Assembly (NCBI RefSeq): GCF_025144145.1
Contig: NZ_CP083552.1
Coordinates: 1 to 64,000 of the forward strand
Direction: 5' to 3'
Source of the DNA: Leisingera sp. M658
GTDB taxonomy: Bacteria > Pseudomonadota > Alphaproteobacteria > Rhodobacterales > Rhodobacteraceae
DNA: 64,000 nucleotides
Shown piece after piece: positions 1 to 7,428 of the stretch (positions within the stretch are counted from its first letter, which is position 1; the number at the start of each line of letters is the position of its first letter). The position numbers and the translations under genes are program-made. The notes under the pieces were generated by a model, which was given only the letters and a program-made list of their open reading frames with translations, did no database searches and had not been told where the DNA came from.

Positions 1-1
1 G

Positions 2-1207
2 GCGGCCGGCGCCTTTGCCGGTCTGGCCGGGTGGGGCTGGACCCGCAACCCGCAGGCGCAGCCGGACATCCGCTATGTGCGCACGCGCGGGCGCTGCCCG
101 GAACAGGCCGCGGATCAGCTGGTGCCGCAAAATGTCTGGGGTGAGCCGCTGGACCACGCCAATGGCCCGCCGTGGCGGATCTTTGTCACCGAATATGACG
201 ATCTGACCATCCTGCAAAGCGTCACCAGTCATATCTACACCTGCGGAAAATCCGCCAACCTGATCTCGGTTCAGCTGGTCAGCGCCTATGAGGCGCTGAT
301 GCGCGGAGAAGTCCCCGTTGAAGCTCCGGCCGGGGTGGCGGACAGGGCAAATGCCAAACTGTTCATGCCCAAATGGTCCGCCTGGCGGCATCTGCGCTCC
401 TTCGCGGCGACGATGCTGGACATGCTGCGCGAAACGGTGACGGCCCCGGTGGCGTTGGCGGGCAACACCAGCAGCAAGCTGCAGCGCGGACGGACCCGGG
501 TGCGTTTTGAAGATCTTGGCCCCGATGTCTGGCAGCACCTGCGCCAGTTTGCCCGCGCTGAACAGATCAGCCGGCACCCTTTCTACCTTGCCGCCTGGGT
601 TGAAACGATCACCGCCTTCAATGCCGCCAGGGGACAAAAGCCCAAGGGTAAGGTCAAGCTGATCGATAATTTCTCGCTCAGGCCGTTCTCGGACCAGGAT
701 CTGGACGGCTACTATGACATCTGCGCCGTGCCTTATGCGATTGAGGTCCCCTCGGGGCCGTCAACCCGGACCCAGCGCGAGCGGATTTTTGAAACGGTTG
801 AGACCCTGCGCGCGGGCAAGGTGCTGGATGATCTGACCCGCTATGCCTTTTACCACAAGGTGATTGCCTTTCTGCCCAAGGTTCTGGCGACCAAACTGGT
901 GCTGATGCTGGTGGTGAAATCGCCGTTCATCCTGTCCAACATCGGCCCCGTCCCGCCGCAGATACTGAACGCCTCGGCATTGCAGACCCGCAGGTACTTC
1001 AGCTTTCCGCAGCTGTTTCCGCCGGGCAAGATCATGCTCCTGATCACCACCACCCCGGACAGCCTGCGCGCCGTCTTCCTGTGGGACGAAGACGCGGTGT
1101 CCTGTGCAGAAATGGAAAACGAAATGATCCCTGCCTTCAAGGACGCGCTGGCGCGTTCCATCGGGCTTGGGGGTGCGGGCAGCCAGCCGCAGGCGGCGGC
1201 AGAATGA
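2..1207 (+). CDS. Condensation-domain-like acyltransferase, 5' end outside the window
   Basis: The reading frame is open from the first bases, so at least 401 residues of a longer protein are visible. It resembles the chloramphenicol-acetyltransferase/condensation superfamily that moves acyl groups onto alcohols or amines. The catalytic HHxxxDG motif is degenerate: at 227-247 it reads SHIYTCG, which keeps the second His but replaces the first His with Ser and the Asp with Cys. Further signs are DNFSLRP (an N/R motif seen in such folds) and SNIGPVPP near the C-terminus, similar to the SNxGP motif of acetyltransferase-type members. No carrier-protein or adenylation domain is visible, so it looks like a stand-alone enzyme. 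Its stop overlaps the next start (ATGA at 1204-1207), so the two genes are probably co-translated. The substrate cannot be told. Confidence 0.6.
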   Translation, partial: AAGAFAGLAGWGWTRNPQAQPDIRYVRTRGRCPEQAADQLVPQNVWGEPLDHANGPPWRIFVTEYDDLTILQSVTSHIYTCGKSANLISVQLVSAYEALMRGEVPVEAPAGVADRANAKLFMPKWSAWRHLRSFAATMLDMLRETVTAPVALAGNTSSKLQRGRTRVRFEDLGPDVWQHLRQFARAEQISRHPFYLAAWVETITAFNAARGQKPKGKVKLIDNFSLRPFSDQDLDGYYDICAVPYAIEVPSGPSTRTQRERIFETVETLRAGKVLDDLTRYAFYHKVIAFLPKVLATKLVLMLVVKSPFILSNIGPVPPQILNASALQTRRYFSFPQLFPPGKIMLLITTTPDSLRAVFLWDEDAVSCAEMENEMIPAFKDALARSIGLGGAGSQPQAAAE

Positions 1208-2079
1208 CCGGCGGCAAGATGCTGCCGCTGCTGTGGTCGGACGGGGAATTCCACCCGCCCGGCAGCCCGGTCTATGCGGCATCCGAACGCGGTGCCACAC
1301 TTGGCGATGCGGTGTTTGACACGGTGCTGTGCCTGGGCGGCAAGGCGGTGCTGCGGCAGGCCCACCAGCGGCGGCTGGAACACGCGGCGGATTTCTTTGC
1401 CCATCGTGCGGACTGCCGCCTGATCTCCGCCGCTTATGGCATCTGCGCCGGAACGGACGCAGCCGCGATCCTGCGGGTGTCCATCAGCCGCGGTGCAGGG
1501 GCGCGGGGGCTGGCAACCGACCTGTCGCACTACAGCCGGGTGACCGCCACGCTGTCGCCGCTGCCGCCGTCGCTGCAATTCCAGCCGGTTGCACTGGACA
1601 TCGCCGAAGCCGCCAGAAACGAAACCTCGCCTCTCAGCCAGTGGAAAACCGCCGCATCTTATCTCGATGCGATCCTGGCCACCGGCACCGCCCGCCAGAA
1701 AGGGCTGGGTGATGCGCTGTTCCTGAACACCCGCGGGTTTGCCGCCTGCACCACAATGGCCAACATCTTTGCCATCAAGGGCAGCAGGCTGATCACCCCG
1801 CCGGTGCACGACGGGGTCTTGCCGGGGGTGACACGGGGGCTGCTGTTGTGCCTGGCGGCAGAGGCAGGGCTGACCGCCGAAGAAGCCTCGCTCACCGCGG
1901 CGGAGGTGCAGTCCGCGGATGAGGTTTTTGCCTGCAACAGCCTGCGGCTGATCATGCCGGTGACCAATATGGGCGGGGCCTCGCTGCGGTTCCGGAGCGC
2001 CCTGGCCCGCGTGCTGCGGGACAGGATCGCCCAGGAAGCCGGTATTATGCCGGCCCCGCCGGACTGGGCTGCGGATTAA
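1204..2079 (+). CDS. Class IV PLP-dependent enzyme (aminotransferase / aminodeoxychorismate lyase-like)
   Basis: This 291-residue protein has the fold-type IV pattern: a probable PLP Lys in SQWKTAASYLDAI, then GLGDALFLN, TMANIFAI, a TPPVHDGVLPGVTR phosphate-cup segment, and SADEVFACNS followed by IMPV. The family includes branched-chain and D-amino-acid aminotransferases and 4-amino-4-deoxychorismate lyase; the short length and N-terminus (PLLWSDGEF) lean towards the lyase/D-amino-acid type, but reaction type cannot be fixed by eye. The ATG at 1204 overlaps the stop of the upstream acyltransferase. The 3' end overlaps the convergent SDR gene by four bases. Together with the upstream gene it looks like part of a small-molecule pathway that begins left of the window. 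Confidence 0.75.
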   Translation: MTGGKMLPLLWSDGEFHPPGSPVYAASERGATLGDAVFDTVLCLGGKAVLRQAHQRRLEHAADFFAHRADCRLISAAYGICAGTDAAAILRVSISRGAGARGLATDLSHYSRVTATLSPLPPSLQFQPVALDIAEAARNETSPLSQWKTAASYLDAILATGTARQKGLGDALFLNTRGFAACTTMANIFAIKGSRLITPPVHDGVLPGVTRGLLLCLAAEAGLTAEEASLTAAEVQSADEVFACNSLRLIMPVTNMGGASLRFRSALARVLRDRIAQEAGIMPAPPDWAAD

Positions 2080-3134
2080 TCCGCGGCGGCCAGTTCCTGC
2101 TGCATCAGCACCCGGCTGGTTTCCGCGATGCTGTCATCAATCGGGCGGAAGTTGAGACCCAGCAGCGTCTGGGCGCGGTCGCAGGATACTTCCGGCGCCA
2201 CGCCCAGATGCGGCAGGACATTCTGCAGAACCGGGTCGAATTTCGCCGCGGCCCGCACCATCATATCCGGTGCGGCCCCGGTCTTGATGGCCCGGCTCGG
2301 GAACTGCTTGGCAATCACCCTGGCAATTTCAACCATCGTCCGGGTTTCACTGGCGGCAATGATCCGCAGCCCGCAGGCGCCGTTGCGCAGCAGTGCCAGC
2401 ACATGGGCTTCGGCCGCATCGCGGACATCGACACAGGGGAATCCCGCATTGGGAAGCGCCGGATCGCGGCCCTTCAGGAACCGCTGAATGACCCCGATCG
2501 ACGTCGCGCCGCTGCTGCCGATGGGCGGTCCGAAGGCAAGGCCGGGGTTGATGACAGTCATCTCCAGCCCCAGTTCCTCTGCCAGCGCCCAGGCCCGGCG
2601 CTCGGCGTTCAGTTTCGACAGCGCATAGGCGTCTGTGCGGGGATCCTCCGGGTCGCTCCAGTCGCTTTCGTCGTAACACAGGCGGCCCGGCTCCAGCAGC
2701 TTCATCGTGACCGCAGCGATGGAAGACGTCACCACAACGCGGCGCGTGCCATGGGCGGCGGCGGCCCGCAGCACCCGTTCGGTGCCTTCTGCCGCCAGTT
2801 TCACCAGATGCTGCGGATTCTTGGGCGGGCGGTCAGGAAAGGGCGAGGCCGTGTGGATGATCGCCCGGCTTGATTGCGCCGCCAGATCCCAGCCGTTGTC
2901 AGAGGTCAGGTCAGCCTCGATGAACTCCAGTGGCAGACTGTCCTTGCCCAGGTAGTCTTGCAGCGAGGCGCGGACCGGGCCGGCCTTTTGAATGTCGCGC
3001 AGGGTAATCACCACCCGCAACCCGCGGGCCAGCAGGGCCGCGGCCACGTGGCGGCCAAGATAGCCGCCGCCGCCGGTGACGCAGATGCGGTCTCCGGGCG
3101 CGATTGAAAACTCCTCGAGGGTATCCTCAGGCAT
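2076..3134 (-). CDS. NAD(P)-dependent extended SDR (dihydroflavonol-4-reductase-like)
   Basis: The 352-residue protein belongs to the epimerase/dehydratase group of extended short-chain dehydrogenases. The nucleotide-binding loop is TGGGGYLGRHV at residues 20-30, TSSIAAV carries the catalytic Ser, and YALSK is the Tyr-x3-Lys active site. The best family match is the dihydroflavonol/cinnamoyl reductase-like group that reduces small ketones or aldehydes. It starts 42 bases after the end of the luxI-type gene on the same strand, so the two are likely co-transcribed. The substrate is unknown; a link to signal modification is only inferred from position. Confidence 0.8.
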   Translation of the reverse strand: MPEDTLEEFSIAPGDRICVTGGGGYLGRHVAAALLARGLRVVITLRDIQKAGPVRASLQDYLGKDSLPLEFIEADLTSDNGWDLAAQSSRAIIHTASPFPDRPPKNPQHLVKLAAEGTERVLRAAAAHGTRRVVVTSSIAAVTMKLLEPGRLCYDESDWSDPEDPRTDAYALSKLNAERRAWALAEELGLEMTVINPGLAFGPPIGSSGATSIGVIQRFLKGRDPALPNAGFPCVDVRDAAEAHVLALLRNGACGLRIIAASETRTMVEIARVIAKQFPSRAIKTGAAPDMMVRAAAKFDPVLQNVLPHLGVAPEVSCDRAQTLLGLNFRPIDDSIAETSRVLMQQELAAAD

Positions 3135-3176
3135 AATCGGTCTTCCTTTTTGTGATAAACGCTGTCCGCACGCCGG

Positions 3177-3750
3177 TCAGGCTGTCAGGCGGATTGTGCT
3201 TTCGGCCTGCTCAACCCGGACGCGGGCAACGGCGATGGTCATATTGCCGCACCGCCAGGGCTTGCCCAGAACCTTCAGGTCGTATCCGCGCGGGATCAGG
3301 ATCCGTGAATAGATGAACAGCGGCATCAGCAGCAGAAACTCTGACAGACCCTGCTGCTGGCCGAAATTGTAGATCCGGCTGGTAATGGCGTCTATGGCCT
3401 CAGACCGCTCGGCGCCGTTCAGCGACCGGCAAACACCGAACCGTGTTGCTTCCCAGACGCGGTCGCTTTTGGGCAGCGGCCCGTCATACTCCTGCGAAAA
3501 ACTCTTTTCGATCATATAGGTGCAGGATGTCGGCAGCAGCCGCGAGACGCCGACCACCTGATCGGCGTTGTTAATGCACAGGACATATTCGGTTGCCGGC
3601 GTGTCGAATTCATCGAATTCCATGCCGTCATAGCTGTTCAGATCCCAGCCCAGACGTTCAACGAATATCTGATGCCGGCAGCTTGAAATGCGCGCGCCAG
3701 TAATGCGCGTATTTCCCGATGTTCTGATTGTTCACGATGATCGTCCGCAT
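3177..3750 (-). pseudogene. luxI: LuxI-family N-acyl-homoserine lactone synthase, disrupted by a one-base frameshift
   Basis: Reading from an ATG at 3750 gives MRTIIVNNQNIGKYAHYWRA and then HFKLP, running into TGA within 31 codons. In the next frame the protein continues as HQIFVERLGWDLNSYDG and on to the normal end at 3177. An extra base in the GG pair at 3677-3678 (coding strand CTGCCGG where CTGCGG would keep the frame) explains the break; without it the protein would have 190 residues, a usual LuxI length. The rest carries family hallmarks: EFDEFDTPATEYVL, SRLLPTS, and VWEATRF with the conserved Glu and Arg. Either the gene is a recent pseudogene or the base is a sequencing error. The intact 148-codon remainder starting at 3623 lacks the N-terminal substrate-binding part. 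It is followed by the SDR gene and preceded by a hydrolase gene. Confidence 0.85.
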
Positions 3751-3842
3751 GTCACTCAAGCCCCGCTTCCCGGAAATTCAGTGGCAGTGTCAGGATGATC
3801 CCCGCAGCGGTAAACACTGTAACCTGATAGTTGCGTGCGGGT

Positions 3843-3859
3843 CCGGCCTCCCAGGCCGG
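3843..3859 (-). terminator. Short hairpin after the alpha/beta hydrolase gene
   Basis: CCGGCCT-CCC-AGGCCGG gives a perfect 7-bp stem with a 3-base loop, 22 bases past the hydrolase stop and upstream of luxI. No T-run follows, so it may be a weak terminator or an RNA-stability hairpin. Confidence 0.35.
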
Positions 3860-3881
3860 GGAAACCGGGATTCGTCCGGCC

Positions 3882-4820
3882 CTAGTGCTGCGCATCCAGA
3901 AAGGCGCGCAGCGCCCGGCCCGCCCCGGCAGGCTGGTCCAGCATCGGCACATGGCCGCATTGATCCAGCCAGACCAGTTCTGCATCCGGCAGGGCCTCGG
4001 CTAGAACCGCGGCGCCGCTGGGATCGAAAATCCGGTCTTCGCGGCACCAGACAATTAGGCTCGGCTGGGTGATACGGGCGGCAAGCATCTGCAGGGGAAC
4101 CGTATCTGATCCGTTGACCTCTTTCCAAATCCGCCGGTTTGCCTGCGCATTGGCGATTTCCTGACCCGCCCACAGGTTTTCAATCACTGCAGGCACATAA
4201 GGTTTTTCCGGGAACAACAAGGCGTTGCGCTTCTCAAAGGCTTCCCGGCTGTCGACCACCAGGGTTTTCTGCTCTGTCCGCATTGCCGCCTCAAACTTGC
4301 TTTCCTGCGGCGAATTCACGCCGACGGGGCTGCCGATAAAGGCAACACTGGCGACCCGGTCAGAAAACTGCGTGGCGACCAGGCCGGCAATCTGCCCGCC
4401 CATCGAATTTGCCGCCAGATGAAAGCGCTCCACCCCAAGCGCATCAAGCACCGCCATGAGGTTCTGCGCCTGTCCGGCATAATCGTACTCCCCTTCCGGC
4501 AGCACGGAATTGTCCCCGAACCCAGGCAGATCCAGCGCGATCACGCGGTAGTCGCCGCTCAGCTGCCGGGACATGTCGATCCAATGCTCTTTGCGCGCAA
4601 ATATCCCGTGCAGCAGGACAACCGTTTCTCCCTCGCCGCCCTCAAGATAATGCACAGTGCCAACCTTGGTTTCGGCCTGTTTCGCCGCCAATCCGGAGAC
4701 ATAGACAAAGGCCGAGATCATCGCCCGGGCGCTCTGCGCCGGCCAGACCCGCAAGGCGGCTGTGACGGCCAGACCGGCCAGTAAAAGGGCGATTGCGAAA
4801 GTGATAAATTTCTTGGCCAT
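3882..4820 (-). CDS. Alpha/beta-fold hydrolase with an N-terminal membrane anchor or signal
   Basis: The 312-residue protein starts with a hydrophobic segment (KKFITFAIALLLAGLAV), which suggests export or anchoring in the inner membrane. The hydrolase core is clear: VVLLHGIFARKEHW (oxyanion loop), DLPGFGDN, the nucleophile Ser in ANSMGGQIAG, an acid residue in CREDRIFD and the catalytic His in CGHVPM. The ATG at 4820 was chosen over an upstream TTG at 4898 because the hydrophobic N-terminus begins there. The gene lies between luxI and luxR, which makes an esterase or AHL-degrading role worth testing, but nothing in the sequence fixes the substrate. Confidence 0.75.
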   Translation of the reverse strand: MAKKFITFAIALLLAGLAVTAALRVWPAQSARAMISAFVYVSGLAAKQAETKVGTVHYLEGGEGETVVLLHGIFARKEHWIDMSRQLSGDYRVIALDLPGFGDNSVLPEGEYDYAGQAQNLMAVLDALGVERFHLAANSMGGQIAGLVATQFSDRVASVAFIGSPVGVNSPQESKFEAAMRTEQKTLVVDSREAFEKRNALLFPEKPYVPAVIENLWAGQEIANAQANRRIWKEVNGSDTVPLQMLAARITQPSLIVWCREDRIFDPSGAAVLAEALPDAELVWLDQCGHVPMLDQPAGAGRALRAFLDAQH

Positions 4821-4986
4821 CTGAAGTCGTGTCTCTGCTAGGGATGCTTTACCCACAAGTGTGGTTATGGCCTGGAAATGCAACCCTGAGTGAGGCAAAG
4901 ACTCTGTATCGGCGTGTTCTTTCCGACGACCCGCATGGCAGATCCGCGCAGGGCTGGGTCACAATTATAAGTTGCGCCCAGGGCGG

Positions 4987-5010
4987 ACCTGAAATAACCT
5001 TACGTCAGGT
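4987..5010. promoter_or_regulatory. Inverted repeat just upstream of luxR, candidate operator
   Basis: ACCTGA (4987-4992) and TCAGGT (5005-5010) form a perfect 6-bp inverted repeat with a 12-base spacer, ending 21 bases before the luxR ATG. Known lux boxes have similar ACCTGT/ACAGGT arms but an 8-base spacer, so this could be a diverged autoregulatory site or chance. Confidence 0.35.
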
Positions 5011-5031
5011 TAATTTATTTAGGATTTGGTG

Positions 5032-5751
5032 ATGCAGAATGCTGTTTCTAGCGGATGCAACGCGCGCGGCTCCATTGTGGACAGCCTGTTCAGCGAACTT
5101 CAGGATAACACGGATTTTGAGTATTTCGCCGCCTGCCACATAACCGCGGAAACCACCCGCGGCATCACTGCAGCGCAGCAGAGCATGAAAACAAACTTCC
5201 CCAAGGAGTGGACGGCGCATTACCGCAGCACCGGCCTGATCGGCTCTGACCCGGTCATCCAGTTTGCCCCCCGCACCAGCCGGGCCATTTGCTGGCAAAC
5301 CGTACGGAACTGCGCCTCGTTTCAGAAAAAACATGATCAGGTATACAAGGCGGCCGGCGATTTCGGCATTCATTCCGGGGTGCTGCTGTCCTCGCGGCAG
5401 TTCGATGGCAGCATACAGATCGTGTCCTTCTCCAGCTCCCGGAAAAAAGCATATTCAGACAAGGATTTGTCGCGGGCAACCTATTACGGGCAGCTGATTG
5501 GCCAGGCGGTAAGCGACACCGTTCCTCCTGAAAGCGAAAGCCAGGCAACCGGCGGCATTTCCCCGCGGGCACTGGAATGCCTGCAGCTTGCAGCCTTGGG
5601 GAAATCTTCAGCAGAAATAGAGATCATCCTCAACATCAGCCGCCACACAGTCGACTTTCACATCAGAAATGCGATGGCCGCCCTGGATGTGAACACCCGG
5701 ACCTTTGCTGTGGTCCGGGCGGTGCAGCAGGGCTTGATTCTTCCATGCTGA
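5032..5751 (+). CDS. luxR: LuxR-family quorum-sensing transcriptional regulator
   Basis: This 239-residue regulator has an N-terminal autoinducer-binding domain and a C-terminal LuxR helix-turn-helix (about 175-235). The ligand-pocket residues conserved in LuxR/TraR are present: W and Y in FPKEWTAHYRSTG, D and P in GSDPVIQF, W in SRAICW and G in GIHSGV. The HTH reads ISPRALECLQLAALGKSSAEI and then LNISRHTVDFHIRNAMAALDV, with the usual Glu, Leu and Gly. The ATG at 5032 has AGGA seven bases upstream. It diverges from the hydrolase-luxI-SDR group and presumably senses the AHL made by that synthase; if luxI is really broken it would respond to signals from elsewhere. Confidence 0.9.
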   Translation: MQNAVSSGCNARGSIVDSLFSELQDNTDFEYFAACHITAETTRGITAAQQSMKTNFPKEWTAHYRSTGLIGSDPVIQFAPRTSRAICWQTVRNCASFQKKHDQVYKAAGDFGIHSGVLLSSRQFDGSIQIVSFSSSRKKAYSDKDLSRATYYGQLIGQAVSDTVPPESESQATGGISPRALECLQLAALGKSSAEIEIILNISRHTVDFHIRNAMAALDVNTRTFAVVRAVQQGLILPC

Positions 5752-6183
5752 CAGCGGTGCGCCGGCCTGCGCGCTGGCAACGGCCGCTGTCCAAAGGCGT
5801 TCCCGGCTGCCACCGCTCCCGCTGCAACGTCATGTTCTGGTTAGCAAACAAGAACGAGTCCTGAGCCTGATTCAGGCCGTTTACGCAGCGCTGAGGAAAG
5901 AACGGTTTTTCGACTGGTAGCTCTCGCGTAAAATCCACTTTAAGTAATTTTATTAAAAAATCATAATAAATGATTACTCGCGCTTAACCTGTATAGCAGA
6001 TTGAGCGGCATTCCAGTATCAATAAACGCAGTTTTCTGCAGGCGGAATTCAGCCGATCACGCATTTTGAATGCTGATGCCGCCGCCCTGGCGGCCCGCCC
6101 TGTCCCGCAACCGGACGGAAAGGATGTGCTCCGCCTCTGAAACACGGGTGCGTCCCGTCACCCGTCATTATGCTGAGGGAATT
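5752..6183. other. Intergenic region before the exopolysaccharide operon
   Basis: No gene is supported in these 432 bases. ACAGCGG/CCGCTGT arms right after the luxR stop could fold as a weak terminator. The stretch 5936-5985 is AT-rich, unlike its surroundings, and contains the perfect inverted repeat AATCAT-AATAA-ATGATT (5959-5975), a plausible operator or promoter zone for the exopolysaccharide genes. The ribosome binding site AGGGA for the first glycosyltransferase lies at the right edge. Confidence 0.5.
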
Positions 6184-7419
6184 TTGAGAATACTCATTCT
6201 GGCATATGCCTGCGAGCCGGGCAAAGGCGGCGAAGGCGAAATCGGCTGGGCGCTGGCAAACCGGCTGGCAGGCACGCATCAGGTCTGGGTGCTGACCCGC
6301 AGCAACAACCAGCCTGCCCTGGCCGCTGCAAACCGGAATCCGGACCTAAAGCTCCTCTATTACGACCTGCCGCGCCTGTTCACTGCCCTGAAGGGCCGTG
6401 GGAAAAAGAACTTCCTGCTGTATTACTACCTCTGGCAGCTTGGCTCTGCCGCCGCGATCCGCCGTTTTGACCGGCAATACGGCTTTGATGTCATCCACCA
6501 TCTGACCGGCGGAATGGACTGGATGCCCTCCGGCGCCGCCTTTCAGAAAAAGCCGTTTGTCTGGGGGCCGGTGGGCAGTGAAAACACCCATCCGCTGATC
6601 CGCAGGCAGATGCCCTGGCGCGCCCGGCTTAAGGACATGGCCCGTACCGTGCTGCGCTTTTGCCTGCGCAATCTGGACCCCGCCGTCCGCCGCACCCGTG
6701 CCAGGGCCGATGTGATCCTGTCGCACACGCCGGGCAATTTCCCCGCCGGACTGCAGAACAAAGTGGTGCCCTTTGTGCAGACCGGAATTGAACCTGCGCC
6801 GCGAATGGCGCTGCGGAAAACCGAGCCGCAGCGCGGCAGGGTGATCCGGATTATCTATGCCGGTGAATTTGTTGATTGGAAAGGCGCGCTTTTAGCGGTC
6901 CGCGCCTTTGCCACCTTTCATGCTGCCTATCCGCAGTCCCGGCTCACGATGGTTGGCACCGGCAACCAGGAGGCCGCGATCCGCAAGGTGATCGCCCGCA
7001 ACGATCTGGACGCCGCGGTAACCCTGACCGGAAAGCTGCCGATGCCGGCGCTGCTGCGCGAGCTGAACCGCGCCGATGTGTTTCTTTATCCCAGCTACCA
7101 CCACGGGCTGGCGACCGTATTGCTGCAGGCCATGCTGACCGGCCTGCCCACCGTCTGCCTGGAGGGGGACGCCATTGGCCGGGCGGTGGGTCAGGAGGCC
7201 GGAATAACCCTGCCGCCGCCGGGCTCCGGCGATGCTGCCGGGGTGCTGGCACAGGCATTATTGACGCTGGCCGGGGATGAGGGTCTGCGGCAATTAAAAG
7301 CCAAGGCTGCAATGGACATGGCTCTGAACAGGTATAATTACGATGTAATCACGGCGCGGCACACAGACGTTTACGGCTCCCTTTTGGCGCAGCCCGGCAC
7401 CGCAGCCGGATCTGTGTGA
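6184..7419 (+). CDS. GT4-family glycosyltransferase
   Basis: The 411-residue protein begins LRILILAYACEPGKGGEGE, the N-terminus typical of GT-B, GT4-type transferases of exopolysaccharide clusters that bind the acceptor. The C-terminal donor-binding half has IIYAGEFVDWKGALLAVRAF, MVGTGNQEA, LTGKLPMPALLREL and YPSYHHGLATVLLQAMLTGLP, where the E-x7-E region is modified. The TTG at 6184 was preferred because the family N-terminus starts there and AGGGA sits 5-6 bases upstream; an ATG at 6070 would add 38 residues of low-complexity sequence. It is the first gene of the rightward exopolysaccharide operon, ten bases before the flippase gene. Confidence 0.85.
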   Translation: MRILILAYACEPGKGGEGEIGWALANRLAGTHQVWVLTRSNNQPALAAANRNPDLKLLYYDLPRLFTALKGRGKKNFLLYYYLWQLGSAAAIRRFDRQYGFDVIHHLTGGMDWMPSGAAFQKKPFVWGPVGSENTHPLIRRQMPWRARLKDMARTVLRFCLRNLDPAVRRTRARADVILSHTPGNFPAGLQNKVVPFVQTGIEPAPRMALRKTEPQRGRVIRIIYAGEFVDWKGALLAVRAFATFHAAYPQSRLTMVGTGNQEAAIRKVIARNDLDAAVTLTGKLPMPALLRELNRADVFLYPSYHHGLATVLLQAMLTGLPTVCLEGDAIGRAVGQEAGITLPPPGSGDAAGVLAQALLTLAGDEGLRQLKAKAAMDMALNRYNYDVITARHTDVYGSLLAQPGTAAGSV

Positions 7420-7428
7420 GCTGTCGGC

